Source: Ipomoea triloba
Taxonomy: Eukaryota; Streptophyta; Magnoliopsida; Solanales; Convolvulaceae
Assembly (NCBI RefSeq): GCF_003576645.1
Contig: NC_044923.1
Coordinates: 20,486,479-20,550,478 of the forward strand
DNA length: 64,000 nucleotides
Direction of reading: 5' to 3'
The position numbers and the translations under genes are program-made. How positions within the stretch are numbered: position 1 is the first letter of the stretch; every line of letters starts with the position of its first letter. Of this stretch, positions 34,621 through 44,447 are shown piece after piece. Under the pieces are notes generated by a model, which saw only the letters and a list, made by a program, of their open reading frames with translations, did no database searches and had not been told where the DNA came from.

Positions 34621-35949
34621 ATGTCTTCGCCACATGACCTTGCACAACAAATTGCTCAAAGGCTCCAAAGAGGGAAAGCCCCGGCAGAAGAAAATAGTGC
34701 GAGGGGCGCTAACACTCGCTATATTGAAGTACCCACCGGAACTCAAATTTTACTGATGACAGCAACCATGCTAGGTCGGTACAGACAGCTGTTGAATTTC
34801 CCTATTGTGCAATGGAGATATGTTGACTTGACAGTATTGGAAGATTACGAGTGCAAGTATGGATTGGAGAGGTTGATCGCAGAACCTTATTGGAACAACT
34901 TGTTGGGCTGGAGACAGGATACTTTCATTCCCCTAGTCCACGAGTTTATTGCAAGCCTAAGTGTTGAGGGAGTAGCTGGAGATCTCTATAGCCCGACCAT
35001 TAAGTTTCGACTCTTCAATCAGGATTATCACATATCGGCCAACCGTTTGGGTGTTCTCCTAGGATTCTACGATGAGGAAGACCAGTCGAAGCACTGGTAC
35101 CGAAGATTAAGGCATGACTTTGGAGATAGGGACATTCCGAGAAAGTATTGGTCGATGATCACAAGACAAGGAGTCGAATGGGAAGGGTCAAGGGTAAGAG
35201 TCTCCCAAATCATAAGAGATGACTTAAAGGTCTTATGGAAGGTGATTGCTCATTCATGGGAAGGAAGGCCTGAGACCTATGACCGAGTCTCAAAGGCGGA
35301 GCTGTTCATGCTATGGAGTATGGACACAGGGCACTCGGTGAATATGAGCTCGATTTGCAAGAACTTGCTTGTTGCACAACAGCAAGAATCGGCCAGGGCA
35401 ATTTTTGTAGGCCCGATGGTGACGAGATTGTGTGTCTCACTGGGTCATCACATGAAAATACACTGGTTCGAGCACAGACTTCCAGGAGCGAACATAGTTT
35501 CTTTATCTCCCGAAGATATCGCAAAACTTCACTTAAGACAACTGGCGCGAACGAGGGTAGATGATGAGATGGCGGAAGATCATGCTGACACGCCAATGAC
35601 ATCCCCAGGGTTCACACCCTCACCAATGTCATTCCTTACCCATCCTCAAATGAGCTGTACTCGCCAGTGGATTCTTCGATGTATTCTCCACCACCAAGAG
35701 AGCCTGGACCATCTGTACCTCCACCACAACCCGAAGAGCAAAACCCCAATTCCGCTAGCTTCAACATTCCGAGCTGGTTCACCCCAGTCACTGATTGGAG
35801 ATCCCTCCAAAATTTCCAATACCAATTGCATCTGGAGCAAATGCAGAAACTGGACGAGATCTCGAGAGAGATTAAGGAAATCAAGAGAGCATGAAGAAAG
35901 GAAGAAACTGAAGAAAGAAAAGACAAAATTTGATGATGATGAGTTGTGA
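34621..35949 (+). pseudogene. G2 Athila-type env-like ORF
   Basis: ATG at 34621 (MSSPHDLAQQ) is preferred over the upstream 34561 start because the latter lies in the putative intron. About 320 residues form an ATHILA-type domain: LNFPIVQWRYVDLTVLEDY, LLGWRQDTFIPLVHEF, IKFRLFNQDYHISANRLGVL, then VSKAELFMLWSMDTG. The tail turns basic and Ser/Pro-rich, and an alternative frame (35667-35894) reads a better Pro-rich and coiled-coil tail (LEQMQKLDEISREIKEIK), so a frameshift near 35620-35660 is likely. No membrane segment. The frame FxxxxxYxxSxxxLG aligns with the G1 env-like VHFSTFGVEYSLSVNDLG. Confidence 0.7.
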
Positions 35950-36042
35950 CCTGATAATTCTGAACAAATGATTGTGGACAATCTTTTTACTTTTGTTTAT
36001 ATTTTTAGCTATATTTCTGTTTATGTTTTATCTTGCATGTTT

Positions 36043-36088
36043 CGTCTAGCCAAAGACGTTAAACGTGGCGCTTATGGGAGGCAACCCA
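36043..36088 (+). other. Conserved post-ORF box with hairpin (G2, after env-like ORF)
   Basis: CGTCTAGCCAAAGACG, then TTAAACGTGGCGC, then TGGG-AGGCAA-CCCA, about 95 bp after the env-like stop. Third instance of the box on the plus strand. Confidence 0.65.
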
Positions 36089-36958
36089 CAAATAAGGAGA
36101 AGAAGGGACCACTCCACCAACAACCATGAAAGACCAATCTTGAAAGGTATAATTTCTACTCCTAATTTATTTCCTTACCTTTACTCTAACCGCGTTTTGA
36201 AGGGCGAACATAGATTGCAAAACTTTGATAAGGATACAAACTGTAAGTATTTCTTTTATCCTGATTCGACGCCCTATTTGATTTAATTGCTTTATTTTCT
36301 AGAATCACAAATGAAGAGCTGCATAACATTGTTGTATCAGATGTAATCTGTTTACTAGAACTGTTTTAGCCCAGTTCACACTTTTAAATGTGGAAAAGGG
36401 GCGTGTGTAGAACCCTTAAACATATATCCTTTTTCCCCGTTCCTTATGGAAACATCGAGGACGATGTTTACTCTTAAATGTGGAAAGGGTGTATGCTTCT
36501 TGAAACAGTTGATTGATTAAGTGATAAGGTATAAGAACCTAGAGGGTGTGTTATTGCCAATACTATCTAGGAGGACTCCTAACCTTGTGCCAAGGATTGA
36601 ATGTCTTAAATATGCTTTGGAAGTTTCACTTTGCACCAATTTGCACATTCCGACCCAAATTGAAAATTTTTGATGAGTGTTTACATGCTTTCACCTTGTA
36701 TTTTGTTTGAACCTCAGTCAAGGATCTCTCGAAGTGGGAGTGTAAATCCTTTGAGTTTTAGAAAGATAAGAATTGCGAAGCCTGGAAACTGAACTAATCT
36801 TAGCAGGACATGGGGCAAAAGGTGAGCCTAAGTGAGCTTTGAGTGAAAACAATCCCTAATCCCTAGAAAAAGGCATGAGGGGTTGATACGGAGAAAAGTA
36901 AAAAGGCCTAAGGCCATTCCTAGAGATAAAAACGAGGTGAGCCATCTTGTCTAGATAA
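36089..36958 (+). other. G2 3' region upstream of structured elements
   Basis: No coding. It has two polypurine-like motifs (AATGTGGAAAAGGGG near 36390 and AATGTGGAAAGGGTG near 36478) and the conserved segment CAAGGATCTCTCGAAGTGGG at 36719-36738 that is also present in G1 near 38942. Confidence 0.5.
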
Positions 36959-37018
36959 GGGGTAACCATTGCACTATCTTCGAAAAAGCATGGAGATCCA
37001 TGTGAAGTCGGTTACCCC
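36959..37018 (+). ncRNA. Conserved RNA hairpin, G2 copy 1
   Basis: Outer stem GGGGTAACC (36959-36967) with GGTTACCCC (37010-37018), perfect 9 bp; then ATTGCAC; an A-rich CGAAAAAG; and an inner hairpin CATGGA-GA-TCCATG (36989-37002). Four related elements in the window have different arm sequences that still pair. The functional class is unknown; this is a predicted structured RNA segment of the retroelement transcript. Confidence 0.6.
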
Positions 37019-37073
37019 GAAGAGATCTTGAAAGATGAGAAAATAGAGAGGAGGTGAGCCACTTCGCTAGGAT

Positions 37074-37137
37074 TCAGGCACCCATTGCACTGACTTTCGA
37101 AAAAGCATGGAGCTCCATGTGAAGTCGGGTAGCCTGA
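37074..37137 (+). ncRNA. Conserved RNA hairpin, G2 copy 2
   Basis: Outer stem TCAGGC-ACCC (37074-37083) with GGGT-A-GCCTGA (37127-37137), with one bulged A; middle stem GACTT (37092-37096) with AAGTC (37122-37126); inner palindrome CATGGAGCTCCATG (37106-37119). It lies about 115 bp after copy 1 and is preceded by the same GAGGTGAGCCA leader. Confidence 0.62.
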
Positions 37138-37603
37138 TGACGTTATCCTAGGAAGTGAGAAAATAGAGTGATCGCCCAAGCCATGGCGATGAGCGGTCCA
37201 TGTCCTTGCCCTCACTTATATAATGTAAAGAGGCTTTGGCGTTAGGTTGGAAATTGGCTAATGGGTGAGCATCGTTCCCACTAGTCGTATCGGCTGGAGG
37301 CCTTTAGAAAATACAAGGTGAAATCCAATTGTCACTTGCATGCTTAAAGGTATGAACAAAACTTCTCATATAATCTCCATCTCTCGAGACCTTAACTTCC
37401 TTAGCATATTTCTTACATTTGGTTGGCATGAGTTTAGCAGTCTTGGTAGATAGTGTAGGGGATTTCACCCACTCAACTCCGAACACCTACACATCACTTG
37501 ATTGGTTAACCATGAAAGAAAGAACTATTCTTGGTGCTTAAATGATTAGGGTTTAGAAAAGTATGCTTGCTTAAGGACAAGCAAGGTTTAAGTGTGGAAA
37601 CTT
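37138..37603 (+). other. G2 3' end with polypurine tract
   Basis: Non-coding. It includes CATCGTTCCCACTAG (37270-37284), shared with G1 and G3. It ends with a hairpin-like GCTTGCTTAAGGACAAGCAAGG and then TTTAAGTGTGGAAAC, the polypurine tract just before the 3' LTR. Confidence 0.6.
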
Positions 37604-38159
37604 TGATAAGCACCAAGAATAGCACTTATAAGGGGTCTTCATTAGATTAAAAGTGCATCATTTTGACATCCGACTACAACAATTGCATGCATTTTAGCTC
37701 AAATGCGATCAAAGTCTTCTAACAACATTTCTAGAAAGTGTTTTGAGATATTTCACAGGTTGGAGAGGGATTTGAGGCTAAAATAGAGTAAAAGACAAAC
37801 AAGCCGCAATGCAGCGTGTGGTTGGGCGTGGAATAATTCCAGTAAGCTCCCACGCCCACCACCACGCGTGGAAGCAAGCGTGGTCGGGGCCAAGGGCCAT
37901 TTTGGGAAATTTGTTCTCTTTTTCTCACCTATATAAATCCCTTTTGCCCAAAACCTAAAAATAACCAAGGATTAGATCAGAAAATTCATAGAATATGGTA
38001 GAAAATAGCCATTCCCGTAACTCTTTCTCTTCAACCTCTTAGATGTCAACACACTGATTCGATTCCCATTCGCCATCCTTGAGAGACACGACACTCAGGG
38101 AGTCTTGACTCTTCGTTTTACCACCTTCACATTCACCACACTCACCGCAAAATACCACA
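37604..38159 (+). repeat. 3' LTR of G2, internally deleted
   Basis: 556 bp, TGATAAGCACC...TACCACA. It aligns with the 5' LTR at both ends but lacks about 700 bp in the middle. Its last few bases (TCTCGTCA in the 5' copy) are missing. Confidence 0.85.
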
Positions 38160-39195
38160 GCTTGTTAGGATGCTTGTATTGCGGCAGTTGGTTGTTGTTG
38201 AAATGTTGTTGGCTGTGGACTACTTTAGACGCTTTCTTGTTTTGGTTATTTTATTTTGTTTCCTTTACGATTATGTTGGTTCTTGTTTCTAGTCTCGTTG
38301 GTTTGTACTGTTCAGAACCTTGGTAGCTTGCAACTTATGTCTTACACTAGTTATTGCCTTTGTTATTTTTGTTCTCTGGTTGCTTTGCTAATGGTTTGCT
38401 TTGCGTGGTTGCCTAGCTTGGGCAGTGCTTGATGATTGTTGATGGTTTGAGGAGTTTTTGACAGCTTTGCTTACACGAGTTCGGGGTTGTATCCCGTTTT
38501 GCTTTTGTTATTCTGCGGTTCTTTGTGTACCAATGGGTTCCAGGTTCTCTTGTTTTTGTTTTTTGTTGTTTCCTTTCTTTCCCCTTGCACCCGTTCCCAC
38601 TTTGGATGTTGTTTCGTGTTTCCTCTTGCTTGAGGGCAAGCAAGGTCTAAGTGTGGGGAGGGTTGAGCAGCTATACATACTTGTGAATACCATTCCCTTT
38701 TCCATTGTGATTTTGCAATTGTAAAGATGAGGTAAATAAGATATGCATTTGAACTTTTTGATATGTTGTTGTTCATTTTACTTTGTAAGTGTGGAAAGGG
38801 GGTGTTGTAGGCTCAATTGGTTGAAAATGTTTGGAAACCATCCCTTACACCGTGTGAGATTTGTATAGGACCCAAATAGGTTTTTAATTTAATTTTGCAT
38901 GCTTGTTTGTGGTTCAATGCGCAATTTCCATAGACCTCAGTTAAAGATATCTCGAAATGGGAGTGTATACGGTAAGGTTTGTGGTAAGTAAGGTGGTATG
39001 ACCTGGAATTGAATTTTTTTTGGTGTGGCACAAGGCAAAAGGAGAGATTTTTCTTTTGGTGAGCTGTGTGATTCCCTACTCCCAATGAAAAAGGCATGAG
39101 GGGATGCAAAAAGAGTCAATAGAAAAAGCTAAAAAAGACTTTAAGCTATCTTTAATTGAGAGGAAAAAAACATGAGGTGAGCCATCTCGTAGGAT
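38160..39195 (+). other. G1 3' region after the G2 insertion
   Basis: T-rich, non-coding. At 38622-38660 it holds a polypurine-like module with hairpin CTTGCTTGAGGGCAAGCAAG followed by GTCTAAGTGTGGGGAGGG, a near-copy of the terminal tract at 39706-39745. Open frames here have no recognisable domain. Confidence 0.55.
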
Positions 39196-39258
39196 TTGGG
39201 CAATTATTGCATAGACTTCAAAAAAGCGTAGAGTTCTACGTGATGGCGGTTGACTCAA
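39196..39258 (+). ncRNA. Conserved RNA hairpin, G1 copy
   Basis: Outer stem TTGGG-CAATT (39196-39205) with GGTTG-A-CTCAA (39248-39258), including GU pairs and the same bulged A as in G2 copy 2; inner hairpin CGTAGA-GT-TCTACG (39227-39240). Compared with G2's CATGGA/TCCATG, two pairs have changed on both sides (A-T to G-C, G-C to A-T). The GAGGTGAGCCA leader is upstream at 39173. Confidence 0.6.
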
Positions 39259-39705
39259 CAGGGTATCCTAGAGGTAATTAGAAAATGGAGAGATTCTCAC
39301 GCTAAGCCAAAACGCGTAGAGAGGCTTGTGTCACACTATCACACTTGTTTAAATGGGTCTTTGGGGCTATATGAGGCAAAGCTGGAAAGACCGTGTGCAT
39401 CGTTCCCATTAGTGGGCTCAGCTTGGAAGGCCTGTGGAAATTGTGGATTGAATCAAACCCATTTGCTTGTGAATTAATATGATTGAGAGATTTTACCATG
39501 CAAAATAGTGAGTGACTTTGGGGTTTTTGGGGTCCTTACATTTTGAGCCAATTGAGGATACCACACTCACTTTCCCATTTTTGCAAAGTAGAAAGAGGAA
39601 CAACATGTCATTGATTTCTTGTGCATAGCTTATTTTCTTGATCTTTAGAATTGTATGGTTGCTTTTGAATAGGCCTGGTATTTCATTTTGCTCAACTTGG
39701 TTTTG

Positions 39706-39745
39706 TCTTGCATGAGGGCAAGCAAGGTCTAAGTGTGGGGAGATT
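39706..39745 (+). promoter_or_regulatory. Polypurine tract of G1
   Basis: Hairpin-like CTTGCATGAGGGCAAGCAAG then GTCTAAGTGTGGGGAGATT directly before TGATAAGCC of the 3' LTR. Confidence 0.8.
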
Positions 39746-40660
39746 TGATAAGCCGTGAATTAACCTATAAATATGCTTTAATTGTACTAACTTTTAAGTG
39801 AATTTTATGTGTTTGTGCAAGAACGAAGTATATTTCAGGTGTTTATGGCACAATGATTGAAAACCGGGACCTAGGCATGATGAAGCGTAAAATGAAGACA
39901 ATTCGGGATGAATTCAAGGTAAAAATTGGTCAAGAATGAAGGGTCAAAACCATAGCAAGTTCAACGGAGAATTGGAGCAAAGGAAATGCTAGATAACACC
40001 ACCGGGAGGGTGTCACGCTGGAGGTCACGGTGTGACTTACAGCGTGACACCATGGTTATCTTTCAGATGGTGTGTGTCACACTGCAGGTCACGCCGTGAC
40101 CCGCAGCGTGACCAGCACCATCTGAAAGTGGCCTGTGTGGTCACGATGAAGGTCACGCCGTGACCTCCATCGTGACTTGCAGGCCACTTTGCGGATTCAA
40201 GGCGTCACGCTGCAGGTCACGCCGTGACATGCAGCGTGACGGCCTGGAACCCGCAAAGCTTAAGTCTGGTCACAATGAAGGTCACGCCGTGACCTCCATC
40301 GTGACCAGGCATCCTGAAGGTAGTTTTTTTGGCGCAAATGTCATAGTATAAATAGGATTAGGCTTTATTTTAAATTTACTTTTCAATTTTTCTAAGTCTT
40401 CTTTTAGGTTTTCTCTCTGTAAACACTTTAGAACTTAAATCCATTACAATTCCATTAGTTTTGAAGAAGATTTAGAGAATAATTCTCCATTGTAATCACA
40501 CATTAAACTTCAATTTCATTTTGGCAGTTACAAATTCATTCAAGTAAGAATTCTAATTTCTTCTCTTTTTAATTCTCCAATATCTTTTGTATTTTAATTC
40601 ATTGTTGATTATTCCAATTGTTTTAGTTTTCAATTCCATTATGGATAGTTAAATCCTTTA

Positions 40661-41183
40661 TGGGACGTTTGGTTCGCGGAATAGACCTGGAATGGAATAG
40701 CATTCCCAGTAATAGGCCTATTCCGTTGTTTGGAATAGCCTAATGTTGTTATTTCCAATTTTACCCCTTGGCATTTTGGGGAAAAATTTTTCTTTTCCCA
40801 AAACGCTCCTATATTATTTAAAAAAAAAAACTTGTAACTAAGAGCAATTAAGGCTTCTTAAATGAATGAGTTTTTGCCTCTTTGAGGCTTCCTCATGTTG
40901 TTGTTGTTAATTTCAAAAGAGAAGCAATGCTTCTCTTATATAGAGGAGCTCAAATGAGCATCTCTTCATAAGTTACCAACGTGGGATCAAAAGCTCTAAT
41001 TTTTATTTTTAAAAAATTATTTTATATATAATTTTGTTTTGTATTATTATTATTATTATTCCTTTTTTTTATTATTGTTATTAATATTATTATAAGTTTT
41101 ATTTTATTATTACATAATAATAATATTAATATTAATAATAACATGAATGTCCTTATTATTGTTGTTGTTGTTGGTGTTATTAA

Positions 41184-41246
<63 letters not shown>

Positions 41247-41464
41247 TACTACTACATATTTTACAAGGGTATTTATGTCTTTTAAAACAAATTTCATTTC
41301 TATTCCTTAAACCAACCAAACACTGTAATATAATTCCTAAAGTCTATTCCTTCCGCGAACCAAACAATAGAATACAATTCCTATTCTATTCCTTGCCTAT
41401 TCCATTCCTTATGGAATAGCATTCCTATTACCTCAAAATTCATTCCGTGAGCCAAATATGATGT
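40661..41464. mobile_element. MITE (PIF/Harbinger Tourist-like) in the G1 3' LTR
   Basis: 804 bp absent from the 5' LTR. Flanked by TTA on both sides (40658-40660 and 41465-41467). Ends are partly inverted: GTTTGGTTCGCGGAAT on the left, ATTCCGTGAGCCAAAT on the right. The 3-bp TTA duplication and GTTTGG-type ends fit PIF/Harbinger MITEs. No transposase. Contains an (ATT)n run of about 70 bp at 41177-41245. Confidence 0.85.
41177..41245. repeat. (ATT)n microsatellite in the MITE
   Basis: About 22 ATT units, followed by a short ACT run. The long Leu, Ile and Asn open frames across it are artefacts of the repeat. Confidence 0.95.
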
Positions 41465-42104
41465 TAGGGATTTAGATTGAATTGCTATGCATGAATGCTT
41501 ACATGAATTAAATTGTTTAATCTAGGTTTTGCATTGCTTTTAATATGAATGTGATTGTGATTTTAGGGAATTATTTTATTCTTGTTAGATTGTGGCCAAA
41601 TTATGCAAGAAATCTATGGAATTGGTGTTTCACCTATGAGAATAGGGATCCACCATAGCCACCCCTTTCACAATTCTAACTTGCTCTTGAGAATGGGAAG
41701 TTGGAAGGGATTATGCCCACAATGTGTTTGATTAAATGCCTCACCTAGTCTAATTGCTATGAGAATGGGATTAGAACTGTGGTGATAGCCAATGTCCACG
41801 AGAGTGGCATTGGCATTGACTTAATTCCCTCGCTTCGCTGTTTAGCATTGTTAAGCCTAGAATCTTAGAACATTATAGAAGCATTTGTGCATTGCTATTT
41901 GATTTAAATCCTCCTCTTTATCATTGTTTATTTCTCTATTTAATTACTTGTTTTTATTATTATCTCATGCAATCAAATACATCATTTTGGTTAGCTTTCA
42001 AACACTCGATGAACTCGTGTTTAATCCATTGCTACTCAAATCCCTCCTAGCCATTCCTAGAGGATGACAATCACTAAATTCAACCACTAAAATTACAACT
42101 TTCA

Positions 42105-42604
42105 CCAACGAACTAGACGGGATGAACATAGTATAGAGAAAGGAGTAGAAGCAGAGTTTCGAGAGAGAGAGAGAAAACAATTCGTTGTTTTTGTTGTGTG
42201 TGTTTTTATTGTATAAATCGATTTTTAACTCTGAAATTTCGGGCTCATTTTGGGATTTGATTTGCACCCCCTGCGCGCGAGAGAGAGCCTCTATGCTATA
42301 CAATTTACTAAGCCATAGAAAGGCTCTTGTATAAATAGTGGTGCAAACCCACTTCCCAAACCAATATGGGACAAAAGCTTACTTCAAACTTTCCCACCAT
42401 TTTTCCAACTCAAATGGGTCAACTTTGAGAATCAATTTCTCATTCACCCATTATCCGTTTTGTGTGTACCATATATCAATCTCTTCGTCTAACTACGAAG
42501 AACCCGAATCCACTTTGACTTGACCCAAATCTGAAGTGGACCCCACATATATTTGTACCACAAAATAGCCACTAAAAATGCCATTTTATGCTATTTTTCC
42601 AACA
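42105..42604 (-). repeat. LTR of copia element C, proximal part
   Basis: Continues the LTR begun at 10392; ends CCAACA at 42604. On the minus strand it carries a TATTTATAC box near 42329-42338 and the TTTGTCCCATATTGGTTTGG stretch common in plant copia LTRs. Includes a short GA run at 42158-42174. No clean duplication flanks the whole LTR, in line with it being the 5' LTR of C rather than a solo LTR. Confidence 0.75.
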
Positions 42605-42958
42605 TTTATGTTGTACATGAAGTTCATTATATTATTTGTTGAATATCTTCTGTCTTTGTAAAGCATACTTGGACTTATTCGACATCTCCTTTACGTATAA
42701 ATTTGATATTCACTAAAGCTAGGTTCATTATTTGTATGCATAAGCTTCATTATTTATATGCATAAAGTTCACTATTTGTGTGAAGTATTTTGATGCAAGT
42801 TACATAATAAAATTTGCCAATAGAGAAGGGCTAACAAAAAACAAGTCTTTATAGAAGACTTCTTCATTTAAAAGAAAAAGTTTTTTAGAAGCGTTATTTA
42901 TCGGATATAATCTCAATTGTGCATATTTTTCTATTTGATTTGGATCTACTTTTGAGCC
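42605..42958. other. AT-rich sequence, unassigned
   Basis: Contains short repeats of TTCATTATTTGTATGCATAA and its variants at 42720-42785. No ORF and no recognised element. Confidence 0.5.
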
Positions 42959-43129
42959 TTAGCGCATTAAATTGTCATCAACAATGCATTTTCCTTGCTT
43001 TCTCATGTAGATATGGTTTAATGCTTGATTTGAGTGTTTTATGGTGTTTGTTAGTGTTATGCTTGATTGCCTATATCCTCCTTGGTCCTCATAGTAATCC
43101 TCTTGTGGATATCTTGCTTGAGAATACAT
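42959..43129 (-). pseudogene. Short gag-like start next to the G3 LTR
   Basis: 56 codons from ATG at 43129: MYSQARYPQEDYYEDQGGYR, then stop at 42959-42961. The Tyr/Asp/Gln-rich start resembles the N-terminus of the G3 ORF (47520 side), and the leader carries CTACTTCTAGTTGCAAA as in G2. It lies downstream of the G3 LTR, suggesting a second element body sharing that LTR. Coding capacity here is minimal. Confidence 0.4.
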
Positions 43130-43998
43130 CATAGAGGATCAACCTATCAACATAAAGACAAGAGAGTGTTTTGCAACTAGAAGTAGATCCCCACTCACAC
43201 AATCAAACTCATAATCAAAGCAATTGCAAAACCTAATTGATCAATTCAAAGCTCAAGAATATCCATACAAAATTGTTCAATCCAAATCCACAATGAACTA
43301 TCTAATCATACTTGGAATTGAAATAGCAAAAGGCAAAAGTAATGACAAGAAATTAAAATGAAGACTTAGCTAGAAATTGAACTTTGAACTTGAACTTGAA
43401 TGTCGATCACAATCTTGCAACAATGGAATTATTCTCTAATTCTAATCTAAGCCTATGAATTGCAATGTGGAGTGAATTAGGAGAGTTCTCTCTAGGCTAA
43501 TCCTAGAGAGAGAAAGTCTAGGGTGTGGAATCGTGGATGAATCGAGAGATCCCCTTTCTTTTCCGCCAAAATATCTTAAATAGGGAGTAAAAATCGCGAT
43601 GGACGCCAGGCTGGACGCGCGTCCACGGGCGCGTCCATGGCGTGCCTTGCGTTCTGCTTTTAAACTTCAGAGAGCATAAAATTGGACGCCACCTTGGACT
43701 CACGTCCATGGGCGCGTCCAAGGCTGGACACCACCTTGGACGCGCGTCCATGGGCGCGTCTAAGGCCTATTTTGCACTCCAACTTCGATTCGTGAATCCT
43801 TCTCCGAAATCAATGCCATTTTCCACCTTTTTGCACATCTTTTTACCTACAAAACAATTAACAAAGCGTGGAACGGGGTCCGATGACAACATAGAGCATT
43901 CTAACGCAATTAAGGCTCAAATCAATCAAAAAAGCCACGAATTGTATACTGATGATCCAAGAATGACCTTGTAAAGAATGCATCTTTTGCACTTATCA
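43130..43998 (-). repeat. LTR of G3 (minus strand), 3' type with leader attached
   Basis: Starts (minus) TGATAAGTGCAAAAGATGC at 43998. It has GGACGCGCGTCC-type palindromes at 43598-43772 and a CCTATTTAAG box at 43575-43584, then a transcribed leader. The polypurine tract at 43999-44037 marks it as a 3' LTR, yet on its other side a leader and gag-like start follow rather than a clean end. The exact LTR end is not resolved. Confidence 0.65.
43598..43772. repeat. GGACGCGCGTCC palindromes in G3 LTR
   Basis: Three clusters: GGACGCGCGTCCACGGGCGC, GGACTCACGTCCATGGGCGC and GGACGCGCGTCCATGGGCGC with flanking inverted arms. They precede the TATTTAAG box on the minus strand. Confidence 0.8.
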
Positions 43999-44037
43999 AA
44001 CTTTCCACACTTTAAGCCTTGCTTGTCCTCAAGCAAG
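43999..44037 (-). promoter_or_regulatory. Polypurine tract of G3
   Basis: Minus strand: GCTTGCTTGAGGACAAGCAA then GGCTTAAAGTGTGGAAAGTT, with the same hairpin-plus-tract layout as G1 and G2. Confidence 0.8.
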
Positions 44038-44447
44038 CTATCCTTAGACAAGCAAAACATAAGTGCAAAGGATGCCACAAACTTTGCTATGCAAGTAAGC
44101 TTAAGAAAAAAGAACGATGCACATATTTGAAATCAATACACTCTTTATGCTCTCATGAAAATGTGCCTTCAAACGAACCCTAGATTCTCAACAACGAATA
44201 TCCCAAGAAACAAAAGCCCTTTGGCTAAAACAATTCATTTCAATTAACTCTTTTTCCATACAATTTCAAGCATGCAATCCAAAAAGTAGGTTCACCAATC
44301 ATTTAGAACGGGCCACTAACCGAGCCAACTAGTGGGAACGATGTACACAAGTCAACTCTATTCGACCACCCTTATAACCTCAAGCCCCCTAGATACTAAT
44401 GTGAAAAAGGCTAACAAGGGTCACTACTACCCCTCAGGACCAACCAT
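44038..44447 (-). other. G3 3' untranslated region
   Basis: No coding. Contains CTAGTGGGAACGATG at 44329-44343 (minus: CATCGTTCCCACTAG), shared with G1 and G2. Confidence 0.55.

Larger units (their letters stand above)
30249..38159 (+). mobile_element. Pol-less Athila-like element G2, nested in G1
   Basis: Two LTRs (30249-31516 and 37604-38159) enclose a tRNA-Asp primer site, a gag-like ORF and an Athila env-like ORF, but no protease, RT, RNase H or integrase. It lies in the 3' region of G1. The flanks GGGTG and GCTTG do not form a clean duplication, perhaps because the 3' LTR edge is damaged. It must have moved using proteins from another element. Confidence 0.85.
10612..42104 (+). mobile_element. 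Athila-like Ty3/gypsy element G1 with nested insertions
   Basis: 31.5 kb between two LTRs and flanked by the perfect 5-bp duplication CCAAC. Order: LTR, tRNA-Asp primer site, gag, protease, RT, RNase H, integrase, env-like ORF, polypurine tract, LTR. The gene order, primer site and integrase sequence (TPFRLVYGKACHLPVE) fit the Athila group. Nested inside are P-Q-P (13958-22914), G2 (30249-38159) and a MITE (40661-41464), leaving roughly 13.8 kb of its own sequence. The LTRs look 98-99% identical by eye, so the insertion is fairly young, yet every ORF is damaged. Confidence 0.93.
39746..42104 (+). repeat. 3' LTR of G1, with a MITE inserted
   Basis: 2359 bp; 1552 bp after removing the MITE (40661-41464) and its TTA duplication. 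It carries the same five-palindrome array (40013-40310) and TATA box (40347-40353) as the 5' LTR. Followed by the target duplication CCAAC (42105-42109). Confidence 0.93.

Noticed and set aside
41022..41419. Poly-Ile, poly-Leu and poly-Asn ORFs
   Set aside because: Translations of the (ATT)n microsatellite in the MITE.
10392..42604. LTR C as a solo LTR
   Set aside because: Flanks AAGAC and TTTAT do not match; a gag-like start follows on the same strand.
43518..43751. Trp/Arg-rich ORF in G3 LTR
   Set aside because: It is the translation of the GGACGCGCGTCC palindromes.
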